Shown here: piece after piece, positions 51,210 through 59,372 of the stretch
Layout of the letters: each line of letters begins with the position of its first letter
How positions within the stretch are numbered: the stretch's first letter is position 1
Assembly: GCF_000719555.1 (NCBI RefSeq)
Contig: NZ_JOGX01000001.1
Location: 124,001-188,000 of the forward strand
Length of the DNA stretch: 64,000 nucleotides
Reading direction: 5' to 3'
DNA from: Streptomyces sp. NRRL F-5727
Lineage (GTDB): Bacteria; Actinomycetota; Actinomycetes; Streptomycetales; Streptomycetaceae
Program-made: the position numbers and the translations under genes
Notes under the pieces: model-generated
What the model was told of the DNA's origin: nothing
The model's database searches: none
Seen by the model: only the letters and a program-made list of their open reading frames with translations

Positions 51210-54146
51210 ATGTATCCGAATCTGCTGGCCCCGCTTCTCATCGCCCTCGCGCTCGCCTTGGCGGCTCTGATGCTGGTCGCCGTCCGGCAGCCGGTCGCCC
51301 GCCGACTGGCCTTCCGCCAGCTGGCCCGACGGCGCACCGAGGCCGCACTCGTGATCGGCGGCTCGGTGCTCGGAACCGCCATCATCATCGGGGCGCTGGT
51401 CGTCGGCGACACCCTGAACTTCTCCGTCCGCCAGGAGGCGTACCGCACCCTCGGTCCCGTGGACGAGCGCGTGGTCGCCCCACCCGGCCCCGCCGGGCGC
51501 GCGGTCGCCGAACGGCTGGCGGTCCTGGAAGACGATCCCGACGTCGACGGCGTACTCGACGCTCAGGCCACGCAGTCGTCGGCCGTTTCCCGAGCCGGCG
51601 GCCAGACAATCGCCGAACCCCGCGTCCTGGCCTGGCAGATGGACTTCGAGAAGGCATCCGGCTTCGGCGCGGCAGACGGGGAGTCCGGGATCGACGGACC
51701 GGCCCCGGAGCCCGGCGAGGTCGTGATCAACACGCCACTGGCACGGTCGCTCCGTGTGGGAGCCGGGGAGCCGATCACGCTCTACCTGTTCGGCACCCCG
51801 CACACCTACCGAGTCGACCGCGTGGTGCCGGAGCGGGGTCTGGCCGGTGTGGGGCTGGGCGGCAGGCTGAACCGCGACGCCTTCCTGGCACCTGGGACGC
51901 TGGACGCGGCCGCCCGAGCCGCCGGCGCGGAGCCGCGCTCGGTCACCTTCGTCTCGAACCGCGGCGGCGTCGAGAGCGGCGACGCCCTGACGCCGCAGGT
52001 CACCTCGGACATCCGCCGGGCCCTGGGTCCGCTCGCGGCCCAGACCGCGGTCGAGACGCCCAAGCACACCGTGCTGCGCGACGCCAAGCAGGCCGGAGAC
52101 TCGCTGGGTGCGCTGTTCCTCATGATCGGCAGCTTCAGCATCATCGCGGGCGCCCTGCTGCTCGTGAACATCTTCGTCATGCTGGGCGAGGAACGGAAGT
52201 CGCAGATGGGCATGGTGCGGGCGATCGGCATGAAGCGCTCGCGCCTGGTCGCGTCGTTCACGGTGGAAGGCGCCTCCTACGCCCTGCTGTCCGCTCTGCC
52301 AGGCGTGGTCATCGGTCTCGGCGTCGGCTGGGGCGTCGCCGTCGTGGCCGCGGAGATCTTCAGCGGCTGGTCGGTCGGCGGCAGCAGCATCCGGATCGCC
52401 TTCGCCGTCACGCCCACCAGCGTCCTCAACGGCCTCGCCATGGGCCTGCTCATCGCCTTCGCCGCGATCCTCGCGACCAGTGTGCGCATCAGCAGGTTCA
52501 ACATCATCGCCGCCATCCGCGAGCTGCCCACGACGCCTGGCCGCGAGCCGCGTCGCCGACTGCTCGTCGCGTCCTCCGCGCTGGCGGTCCTGAGCGCGCT
52601 CGTGGCCGTTCCGGCGGTGGCGCGCAGCCAGCCCGACACGACCTACCTGATGCCGGCGCTCGCCCTCGCCTTCGCCGTCCCGGCGTTGCTGCGCTTCCTC
52701 CCCCGACACACGGTCACGACGTCCGTAGCCGGAGCGGTCCTCGCCTGGACCCTGCTGGCACCCGTGCTACGCCCGCGGATCTTCGACACGCCCTCCATGT
52801 CCGTGTACGTCATCCAGGGCGCCCTGGCGGCCTTCTCCGCGGTGGTGCTCGTCAGCGACAACCAGAAGGTGCTGCTCCGTCCCCTGCGGCGGCTCCTCGA
52901 GCGCCCTTCGGAGGCGGGACTCGCGACCCGGCTCGCGGTGGCCTATCCCCTGGCGAAACGGTTCCGTACGGGTGCCACGCTCGTGATGTACACGCTGATC
53001 GTGTTCGTGCTCGTCCTGCTGACCGAGATCTCGGGAATCCTTCGCGCCGGAGTCGACGGAGTCGTCGCCGACGCCACGGCCGGCTACACCCTCCGCCTCG
53101 ATTACAACCCCCAGGTCACGAGCGAGCAGCTCATCACCGAGCTGCGGAGCGGCCCTACGGCCGCCGCGGTCTCCGCCGTCACACCGTTGCTCAACGCCGC
53201 CGGGCGGGCCACCGACCCGGGGCACCGAAGCTCCCAGCCGCTGGACGTCGCGGCAGTGGGCGTGCCGGACGGCGCGATCAGCGGCATCACCTTCCGTGAG
53301 CGACTGAGCGACCTGCCCGACGACCCGGCAGTGTGGCGGGCGCTCGCCACCGACCCTCGCTACGTGGTCATCGACGGGTTCTTCGGGAGCACCGGCGGCC
53401 CGGCCGGCGACTACTACGACCCCGGCGACACGCTGACCGTGACCGACCCGCAGACCGGCCGCAGCGAACAGAAGGTCATCGCCGGCGTACTCAGCAACGG
53501 GATGGTCTTCTACCCCGGGACCGGCGCCAGTTCGACCACGTACCCCGTCGTGATGGGAGAGCGGGGCCTGCGCGAGCTCTTCGGCGACCAGGCCCAGAAC
53601 GCCTCCGCCCTCGTCAGCACGAGCCCGGGCACCTCCCCCGACACCCTGGCGACCCGGTTGCAGGGCGAACAGTTGTCGTCCAGCCTGGTCGCCACGCCGA
53701 TCGCCTCCGAGATCCGCCACCAGTTCGACTCCAGCACCGCGTTCTTCCACCTCATGCAGGGCTTCCTCGCCCTGGGCCTCGGCGTGGGCATCACCGGCCT
53801 CGGCGTCGTCATGGTCCGGGCCGTACGCGAACGCCGGCGCACCATCGGCATCCTGCGGGCCCTCGGCTTCCGCGCGCGGACCGTCCAGCGGTCCTTCCTG
53901 TGGGAGAGCGCCTTCGTCGCCGTGGAGGGAATCGTGCTCGGATCGCTCCTCGGAGTGCTCACGACCTGGCTCATGTACGCCAACAGCGCGGCGTTCACGG
54001 GCCTCGAAGGCGGCTTCCCCGTCGAATGGGCCAGCATCGTCGGCCTGGCCACGGCCACCTTCGCCGCATCCCTCCTGGCCACGACAGGCCCGGCGCACCG
54101 CGCCGCCGCGATCCGTCCCGCACGGGCGGTCCGCGTCGCGGATTGA
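51210..54146 (+). CDS. Large FtsX-type ABC permease (ten or so membrane helices)
   Basis: 978 residues. First FtsX unit: N-terminal helix (about 5-25), a soluble extracytoplasmic domain (about 75-300), then three helices (about 305-440) containing LLLVNIFVMLGEERKSQMGM and AIGMKRSRLVASFTVEGASY. A central four-helix segment (about 450-640) separates it from a second unit with its own extracytoplasmic domain (about 640-850, including GGPAGDYYDPGDTLTVTDPQ) and terminal helices with MVRAVRERRRTIGILRALGF and the A-x-RPARAVRVAD end. This duplicated layout is typical of actinobacterial FtsX-like permeases. Substrate unknown; a cell-envelope stress role is plausible given the island. Confidence 0.9.
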   Translation: MYPNLLAPLLIALALALAALMLVAVRQPVARRLAFRQLARRRTEAALVIGGSVLGTAIIIGALVVGDTLNFSVRQEAYRTLGPVDERVVAPPGPAGRAVAERLAVLEDDPDVDGVLDAQATQSSAVSRAGGQTIAEPRVLAWQMDFEKASGFGAADGESGIDGPAPEPGEVVINTPLARSLRVGAGEPITLYLFGTPHTYRVDRVVPERGLAGVGLGGRLNRDAFLAPGTLDAAARAAGAEPRSVTFVSNRGGVESGDALTPQVTSDIRRALGPLAAQTAVETPKHTVLRDAKQAGDSLGALFLMIGSFSIIAGALLLVNIFVMLGEERKSQMGMVRAIGMKRSRLVASFTVEGASYALLSALPGVVIGLGVGWGVAVVAAEIFSGWSVGGSSIRIAFAVTPTSVLNGLAMGLLIAFAAILATSVRISRFNIIAAIRELPTTPGREPRRRLLVASSALAVLSALVAVPAVARSQPDTTYLMPALALAFAVPALLRFLPRHTVTTSVAGAVLAWTLLAPVLRPRIFDTPSMSVYVIQGALAAFSAVVLVSDNQKVLLRPLRRLLERPSEAGLATRLAVAYPLAKRFRTGATLVMYTLIVFVLVLLTEISGILRAGVDGVVADATAGYTLRLDYNPQVTSEQLITELRSGPTAAAVSAVTPLLNAAGRATDPGHRSSQPLDVAAVGVPDGAISGITFRERLSDLPDDPAVWRALATDPRYVVIDGFFGSTGGPAGDYYDPGDTLTVTDPQTGRSEQKVIAGVLSNGMVFYPGTGASSTTYPVVMGERGLRELFGDQAQNASALVSTSPGTSPDTLATRLQGEQLSSSLVATPIASEIRHQFDSSTAFFHLMQGFLALGLGVGITGLGVVMVRAVRERRRTIGILRALGFRARTVQRSFLWESAFVAVEGIVLGSLLGVLTTWLMYANSAAFTGLEGGFPVEWASIVGLATATFAASLLATTGPAHRAAAIRPARAVRVAD

Positions 54147-54462
54147 CGTACGCTCCGAGCCCCAGACCGACACGTCGCCACGAGACACCGTGAGCGCGCC
54201 GCGTGTTGAGCTGCCGGGCGATGCCGTCTGCCCGGCCCCCGGCGGCGGTCGAGGTACTCGCGCCGGATCACTCCCGAGAAGCGCCACTCCCGCGACCACG
54301 GGACCCCCGGTGAAGGGGAGCGGGCCGCGCCGGCGCTGCGACGTGGACAACACCAAGGCACTCCCGCCCCACCTATACCCGCGCTTGCACATTGCACGCG
54401 CCTGCAACTATTGTCGAAGCATGCAAAGGGATCGTTCAAGTAATTCCGGGAAGGGGACAGCC
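54147..54462. other. Intergenic region at the right end of the dormancy island
   Basis: 316 bases without a recognisable gene. The right part contains the promoter/operator at 54385-54414; the left part shows no palindrome of the regulon type. The island probably ends here. Confidence 0.6.
54385..54414 (+). promoter_or_regulatory. Promoter with embedded TTGCA-N6-TGCAA operator
   Basis: TTGCAC (54385-54390), 18-base spacer, TATTGT (54409-54414) is a good sigma-70-like promoter. The spacer holds TTGCA-CGCGCC-TGCAA at 54392-54407, a likely repressor site. The exporter ATG is about 40 bases from the predicted start of transcription. Confidence 0.65.
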
Positions 54463-55665
54463 ATGCCCCTCGCTCTTCTCGCGCTCGCGGTCGGGGCCTT
54501 CGGCATCGGCACGACCGAGTTCGTCATCATGGGGCTGCTGCCCGAGATCGCCGCCGACTACGGGGTCTCCATCCCGACCGCCGGTCTGCTCGTCACCGGG
54601 TACGCCCTGGGTGTCGTCGCCGGCGCGCCCCTGCTCACGGTGCTCGGCACCAAGGTGAGCCGCAAGCGGATGCTCATGCTGCTCATGGGGCTCTTCGTGA
54701 TCGGCAACCTGGTGTCGGCCGCCGCCCCGAGCTTCGGGCTCATGCTGACCGGCCGCGTGGTCGCCTCGCTCGCCCACGGCGCGTTCTTCGGCATCGGCTC
54801 CGTCGTCGCCGCCGAGCTGGTCGCCCCGGACAGGAAGGCCGGCGCCATCGCGACGATGTTCACCGGCCTCACCGTCGCCAACATCGTGGGCGTACCGCTC
54901 GGCACCTTCATCGGGCAGGCCGTCGGCTGGCGCACCACCTTCGCGATCGTCGCGACCCTCGGCGTGATCGGCCTCCTCGGCATCGCGAAGCTGGTCCCCG
55001 CCATGCCGCGCCCCGAGGGCGCCCGCCTGCGGGGCGAGCTGGGCGCCTTCCGCAACCCGCAGGTGCTGCTCGCGATGGCGATGACCGTCCTCGGCTTCGG
55101 CGGCGTGTTCGCCGCGATCACCTACATCGCGCCGATGATGACCGAGGTCGCCGGCTACTCCGACGGCGCCGTCACCTGGCTCCTGGTCCTCTTCGGCGTC
55201 GGCATGTTCCTCGGCAACCTGATCGGCGGACGGTACGCCGACCGCGCGCTGATGCCCCTGCTCTACGTCACCCTCGCCGGGCTCGCGGCCGTCCTCGCCC
55301 TGTTCACGGTCCTCGCCGAGGACAAGATCCTCGCCGCGATCGCGATCCTCCTCATCGGCGCGCTCGGCTTCGCCACCGTGCCCCCGCTGCAGAAGCGGGT
55401 CCTCGACCAGGCGCACGGCGCCCCGACCCTGGCGTCCGCCGTCAACATCGGCGCCTTCAACCTGGGCAACGCCCTCGCCGCCTGGCTCGGCGGCCTCGTG
55501 ATCGCCGGCGGGTTCGGCTACACCTCCCCGAACTGGGTCGGCGCCCTCCTCGCCGCCGCCGCGCTCGGCCTCGCCTTCTGGTCCGCCGCGCTGGAACGCC
55601 GGGCCCCCGCGACCGCGCCGGCCGAGGCGTCCGTCACCGCCGCCCCGGCAGCCGTACACCACTGA
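54463..55665 (+). CDS. MFS exporter of the DHA1 (chloramphenicol/arabinose-efflux-like) family
   Basis: 400 residues, twelve helices. Start at the ATG with AAGGGGAC eight bases upstream; an upstream ATG would add 14 residues. Opening LLALAVGAFGIGTTEFVIMG is the typical signature of the Cmr/AraJ/YdhP group, followed by LLPEIAADYGVSIPTAGLLV, motif A region GTKVSRKRMLML and GRVVASLAHGAFFGIGSVVA. It probably exports drugs or small metabolites by proton antiport. No regulator is adjacent, but the promoter operator implies one elsewhere. GlcG-like gene follows at 47 bp. Confidence 0.92.
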   Translation: MPLALLALAVGAFGIGTTEFVIMGLLPEIAADYGVSIPTAGLLVTGYALGVVAGAPLLTVLGTKVSRKRMLMLLMGLFVIGNLVSAAAPSFGLMLTGRVVASLAHGAFFGIGSVVAAELVAPDRKAGAIATMFTGLTVANIVGVPLGTFIGQAVGWRTTFAIVATLGVIGLLGIAKLVPAMPRPEGARLRGELGAFRNPQVLLAMAMTVLGFGGVFAAITYIAPMMTEVAGYSDGAVTWLLVLFGVGMFLGNLIGGRYADRALMPLLYVTLAGLAAVLALFTVLAEDKILAAIAILLIGALGFATVPPLQKRVLDQAHGAPTLASAVNIGAFNLGNALAAWLGGLVIAGGFGYTSPNWVGALLAAAALGLAFWSAALERRAPATAPAEASVTAAPAAVHH

Positions 55666-55712
55666 TCCCCACCTCAGCCGCACCCACCACCGCACACCCG
55701 AGGAAAGACCCC

Positions 55713-56141
55713 ATGCACACCACCGCCACCACCCTCACCCCGCTGACCACCGCCGACGCCGAGCTCCTGGTCGCCACCGCCGCCCGTGCCGCCGAGGCCG
55801 CCGGGGTCACCGTCAGCGTCACCGTCCTGGACGCCGGCGGCCACCTGCTCGCCTTCCGCCGCGACGACCGCGCCGTGCTGATCTCCGGCGAGACCAGCAC
55901 CCGCAAGGCGTACACGGCGCTCCAGCTCGACGCCCCCACCGCCGACCTCGTCGACCTGGTCAAGCCGGACGGCCCCTTCCACAGCCTGACGACCGCCCTG
56001 GACCGGCCGCTGCTCTTCATCGGCGGCGGCCTCCCCGTCCACCGCGACGGCCGCCTCGTCGGCGCCATCGGCGTCGGCGGCGGCGCCCCCGACCAGGACC
56101 ACTCCTTCGCCACGGCCGCCCTCGCGGAGCTGGCCCGATGA
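55713..56141 (+). CDS. GlcG/HbpS-like heme-binding family protein
   Basis: 142 residues (DUF336 / Haem_degrading family). Conserved blocks: LLVATAARAAEAAGVTVSVT, VLDAGGHLLAFRRDDRAVLI, ETSTRKAYTALQL, then GPFHSLTTALDRPLLFIGGG and the loop VGAIGVGGGAPDQDHSFATA. No signal peptide is seen, unlike secreted HbpS, so it is cytoplasmic, closer to GlcG. Relatives bind heme or degrade it, or act in glycolate metabolism. It is probably co-transcribed with the MFS exporter; convergent with the acyltransferase gene. Confidence 0.88.
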   Translation: MHTTATTLTPLTTADAELLVATAARAAEAAGVTVSVTVLDAGGHLLAFRRDDRAVLISGETSTRKAYTALQLDAPTADLVDLVKPDGPFHSLTTALDRPLLFIGGGLPVHRDGRLVGAIGVGGGAPDQDHSFATAALAELAR

Positions 56142-56181
56142 CCGGCTCCGACCCGCGGACGCGGTGAGCGCACGCTCCCGG

Positions 56182-57453
56182 CTACCGCTCCTCCGCCAGC
56201 CGTTCCAGGGCGGTGAGGGCCTTCTCCCAGTGCTCCGGGAGCCGGTCGGCGCCCGGGAGGGCGGCGTCGGCGAGGAAGGTGGTGTGGAGGCGGCGCCGGT
56301 GGGTGGCCCAGGCGACGAAGAGCGACTGCCCCGGCACCCGTACCGGCAGCGCGTGGACGGCCGTGGCCGGTGTGCCGTCGAAGCCGAGAGGGCGGCGGAT
56401 CCGCAGGTCGGCGACCATCAGCGGGGTGTAGCGGGCGTCCACGGCCCGCCCGAGGGAGAGCTTGCCGACCCGGTACGGGAGGCGGCGCAGCACCGCTCCC
56501 TGCGCGTCGGCCAGCGCGGCGAGGCGCCCGTAGTCGACGGCCCGGGCGAGGGCGCCGAGCCGCCGGCCCGGGTCCGGTTCGCCGCAGGGCAGGTCGAGGC
56601 CGGCGACGGCGACCCGGTTGCCGAGGAGCGGGTACGGCTCCTCCGGGTCTCGGACGCCGATCCCCATGCCGGTGCGCAGTCCGCGCCCATGGCCCGGCCC
56701 GCCGGGCGCCCAGTCGTCCGGGTGCCAGGCGCGGAGGGTGTCGGCGGTGAGCGCCAGGCACAGCTGGGGGACGGTGGCGCCGAGGCGGCGGCCGAGGGCG
56801 TGGAGCCGGGCGAGCGCGGTGTCGGCGAGGGCGACGGCGGGGCGGTGGGAGGGCGGGGTGTCGAGCGCCGACCACCAGGTGTTCCGGCCCGGCGGGCGGA
56901 ACTCGGGCAGGACCGCGCGCCAGCGCACCGGCCGGCGGCGGGCGAGCCCGCCCCGGACCCGGGCCGACCGGTTCTCCTCGTCGCCGAAGAGGTGCTCCAG
57001 GGTGGCGACGGCGGCGGCCCCGTCCTGGAAGGCGTGGTGGGCGCGGTAGCAGAGCCCGTAGCCCGCGCCGACCCGGCGGACGAGCCACACTCCCCACAAC
57101 GGCCGGTCCCTGAGCAGGGGTTGCTGGACGGCCTCGGTGACGGCCGCCGCCGGATCGAGTGAGCCGGGTAGCTCGTACAGGTGACGTCCGGGATCGAATC
57201 CGGGGTCGGGCTCCCAGTGGGGGCGGCGGGTGGTCCCGCCCAGCCGGTAGGCCAGTTCGGGCAGGCCCGCCACGCGCCGCCCGAGCCACCGCGCCACCTG
57301 CTCGCGGGACGGCGGGGCCCCTTCCAGGGTGACGAAGCCGCCGAGGTGAAGGGCGGTGTCGCTGGGGTGCAGCGCCGCCGTGTCGAGGGAGAGCCGGTCG
57401 AGGAGGGCGAGGGGCACGGCGTCGGACCGTCGCTGAGAAACTGAAGATCGCAC
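56182..57453 (-). CDS. Wax ester synthase/DGAT-like O-acyltransferase
   Basis: 423 residues from the GTG at 57453; the conserved start VPLALLDRLSLDTA lies 12 codons in, so the GTG at 57417 is an alternative. The catalytic motif HHxxxDG is present (AHHAFQDGAAAV, His139-His140-Asp144). Later WS/DGAT blocks are degenerate: LGNRVAVAGLDLPC, LMVADLRIRRPLGFDGTPAT and LFVAWATHRRRLHTTFLAD. These enzymes esterify an alcohol with an acyl thioester. It is the divergent partner of a terpenoid/ACP/ketosynthase operon, so it may attach the acyl chain to the terpenoid alcohol (inference). Confidence 0.86.
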   Translation of the reverse strand: MRSSVSQRRSDAVPLALLDRLSLDTAALHPSDTALHLGGFVTLEGAPPSREQVARWLGRRVAGLPELAYRLGGTTRRPHWEPDPGFDPGRHLYELPGSLDPAAAVTEAVQQPLLRDRPLWGVWLVRRVGAGYGLCYRAHHAFQDGAAAVATLEHLFGDEENRSARVRGGLARRRPVRWRAVLPEFRPPGRNTWWSALDTPPSHRPAVALADTALARLHALGRRLGATVPQLCLALTADTLRAWHPDDWAPGGPGHGRGLRTGMGIGVRDPEEPYPLLGNRVAVAGLDLPCGEPDPGRRLGALARAVDYGRLAALADAQGAVLRRLPYRVGKLSLGRAVDARYTPLMVADLRIRRPLGFDGTPATAVHALPVRVPGQSLFVAWATHRRRLHTTFLADAALPGADRLPEHWEKALTALERLAEER

Positions 57454-57474
57454 AGACCGCTACGATACGTCATC
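57454..57474. promoter_or_regulatory. Compact divergent promoter region, possibly leaderless on both sides
   Basis: Only 21 bases separate the two start codons. TACGAT (57461-57466) on the plus strand and its overlapping complement TATCGT on the minus strand are both good -10 elements placed 7-10 bases from the respective start codons, and neither gene has a Shine-Dalgarno sequence. Confidence 0.5.
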
Positions 57475-58797
57475 ATGCAGTCACCCAACGTGAGTTCGAC
57501 GTCAGGCGCCGTTCCCGCGCCTTTGTCGCCCGAGGCCCCGGTCGTCGGGCGGCTCCCCGACCTCCTCGACGACGCCGTGGTGGCGGCCTGGGCGGCCTCC
57601 GGTGCCCCGCTGGTCGAACTGCTGCGCACGGCCTGGGTTCCGGGACGGCTCACCGGCTTCCGGCGGGGCGGGCGGGACGCGGTCCTGGTGACCCACCCGC
57701 GCCACGTCCACCAGGTCCTCGGCGTCGGCGGCGACCGCTTCGTGAAGCGGGCCCATCGCGCCCGCCCGCTCGTCGGGAACGGCGTGATCAGCGCCGCCGG
57801 CGAGGAGTGGCGCTCCCAACGCAGGCTGCTGCAGGCTCCGTTCACCGGACGCGGGATCCAGCGCTGGGAGCACCACATCGCGGGGGCGGCGCGGGCGATC
57901 GCGGACCGGTGGGCGGAGCGGGCGCGCACCGGCGAGCCGGCGGACCTCGCCGAGGACGCGCAGTTCTTCACGGTGGACACCATCTGGCGCTCGCTCACCG
58001 ATCACCCCCTCGACCCTGCGACGTACGAAGACCTGGCGGGGGTGCAGGACATCGTGGCCGCGCTCCCCGCCGACGTCGGCGGCGGGGCCGAGCTGCCGGC
58101 GCCGGCCGCCGCGGCGCTCGCCGCGCTCGACGAGCGGATGCACCGGGCGATCGCGGACGCCCGCGCCCGGCACACGGCGGGGTCCGCCGGGACCGGGCTG
58201 CTGTTCCGGCTGCTCGACGCGGCGGAGAGCGACGCCCGCTATGACGACCGGCTGATCCGCGACGAGTTGGTCACCCTCCTCGTCGCCGGCTACGAGAGCA
58301 GCGCCCGCACGCTGACCTGGGTGTTCGTCCTGCTCGACCGCCATCCGGAGGTCGCCCGGCGGGCGGCGGGCGATCCGTCGGCGATCGAGGGGGTGCTCGC
58401 GGAGACGCTGCGCCTCTACCCGACGGGGTGGCTGCTGCCCCGGCAGGCCGAGGACGACGCATGGCTGGACGGCGTACGGGTCCCGGCCGGCACGGACGTC
58501 CTCGTCTGCCCCTATCTCACCCACCGCGACCCCGGCGTATGGCCCGACCCCGACGCGTTCCTGCCCGACCGCTTCCCGCCGCGGACGCCGCCGCCCCCGG
58601 GTGCGTACCTCCCCTTCGGCATCGGTCCGCGGGCGTGCCTCGGCACCCGCTTCGCGATGCGGGAGATGGAGGTGCTGCTCGGGCTGCTCCTTCCCCGCTT
58701 CGCGATCGAGGCGGCCGCGCCGGCCGGCGAGCCCGTCTTCGGCCTGAACCTCCGGCCGGACGGCCCGTTCCTCGCCCACGTCCGCGCGCGCGGATGA
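57475..58797 (+). CDS. Cytochrome P450
   Basis: 440 residues. Heme ligand Cys388 in YLPFGIGPRACLGTRFA, I-helix oxygen-activation motif AGYESSART (Thr replaced by Ser), ExxR pair in LAETLRLYP (Glu310, Arg313) and PERF-type DAFLPDRFPP. It belongs to the long bacterial class that resembles eukaryotic P450s rather than CYP105/107. No ferredoxin gene is adjacent. First gene of an operon with Nudix (ATGA overlap), terpene cyclase, ACP and ketosynthase; hydroxylation of the terpenoid skeleton is the obvious job, giving a hydroxyl for acylation. Confidence 0.92.
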   Translation: MQSPNVSSTSGAVPAPLSPEAPVVGRLPDLLDDAVVAAWAASGAPLVELLRTAWVPGRLTGFRRGGRDAVLVTHPRHVHQVLGVGGDRFVKRAHRARPLVGNGVISAAGEEWRSQRRLLQAPFTGRGIQRWEHHIAGAARAIADRWAERARTGEPADLAEDAQFFTVDTIWRSLTDHPLDPATYEDLAGVQDIVAALPADVGGGAELPAPAAAALAALDERMHRAIADARARHTAGSAGTGLLFRLLDAAESDARYDDRLIRDELVTLLVAGYESSARTLTWVFVLLDRHPEVARRAAGDPSAIEGVLAETLRLYPTGWLLPRQAEDDAWLDGVRVPAGTDVLVCPYLTHRDPGVWPDPDAFLPDRFPPRTPPPPGAYLPFGIGPRACLGTRFAMREMEVLLGLLLPRFAIEAAAPAGEPVFGLNLRPDGPFLAHVRARG

Positions 58798-59330
58798 GTT
58801 CCCACGCCGCACAGCGGGTGCCCGACGGCGGCGAGCGCGTGGACTTCGTCGACCCCGGAGACCGGGTGGTGGCCGGGGGCAGCCGGGACGGCCCGGCCCC
58901 GCACGGACTGCTGCGCCGGTACGCGGCGACCGTCTGCACCGACCACGCGGGCCGGGTCCTGCTCTACCGGCGCTCCTCCCGGGCCCGCGCCTACCCCGCG
59001 CACTACGACGTCCTGATCGGCGGCGCGGTGCGCGCCGGCGAGGAGTACCGGACGGCCGCGCTGCGGGAGCTGCGCGAAGAGCTCGGCTACGAGACGGCGT
59101 GCGGCCTCACCGAGGCGTACCGCCACCGGGTGGACGACCCGCACGGCGCCGCCTTCCTGACGGTCCATCAGTGGCGGGCGGACCGTGCGCCCCGGCCGGA
59201 TCCCGGCGAGATCGCCTGGTGCGGGTTCGTCGCGCCCGCCACCGTGCTCGGCGACCGCTACGCGCCGCTGGTGCCGACGGGCGCGGAGGCGCTCCGCCGC
59301 CTCTTCCTCCACGCGCCCCGCTCTCCCTGA
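58794..59330 (+). CDS. Nudix hydrolase
   Basis: 178 residues. Start ATG overlaps the P450 stop. The Nudix box is complete: G77-x5-E83-x7-R91-E-L-x-E95-E96-L-G98 (GAVRAGEEYRTAALRELREE). The N-terminal VDFVDPGDRVVAGGSR and GLLRRYAATVCTDHAGRVLL resemble the isopentenyl-diphosphate-isomerase branch of the superfamily. In this operon, removal of pyrophosphate from a cyclised prenyl diphosphate is a likely function, as for the Nudix enzymes of drimane-type sesquiterpenes (inference); housekeeping nucleotide clean-up is the alternative. Confidence 0.9.
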   Translation: MSSHAAQRVPDGGERVDFVDPGDRVVAGGSRDGPAPHGLLRRYAATVCTDHAGRVLLYRRSSRARAYPAHYDVLIGGAVRAGEEYRTAALRELREELGYETACGLTEAYRHRVDDPHGAAFLTVHQWRADRAPRPDPGEIAWCGFVAPATVLGDRYAPLVPTGAEALRRLFLHAPRSP

Positions 59331-59372
59331 TCTTCCGCACCCACTCCCGACTCCCTCAGAGGACTCATCGAC

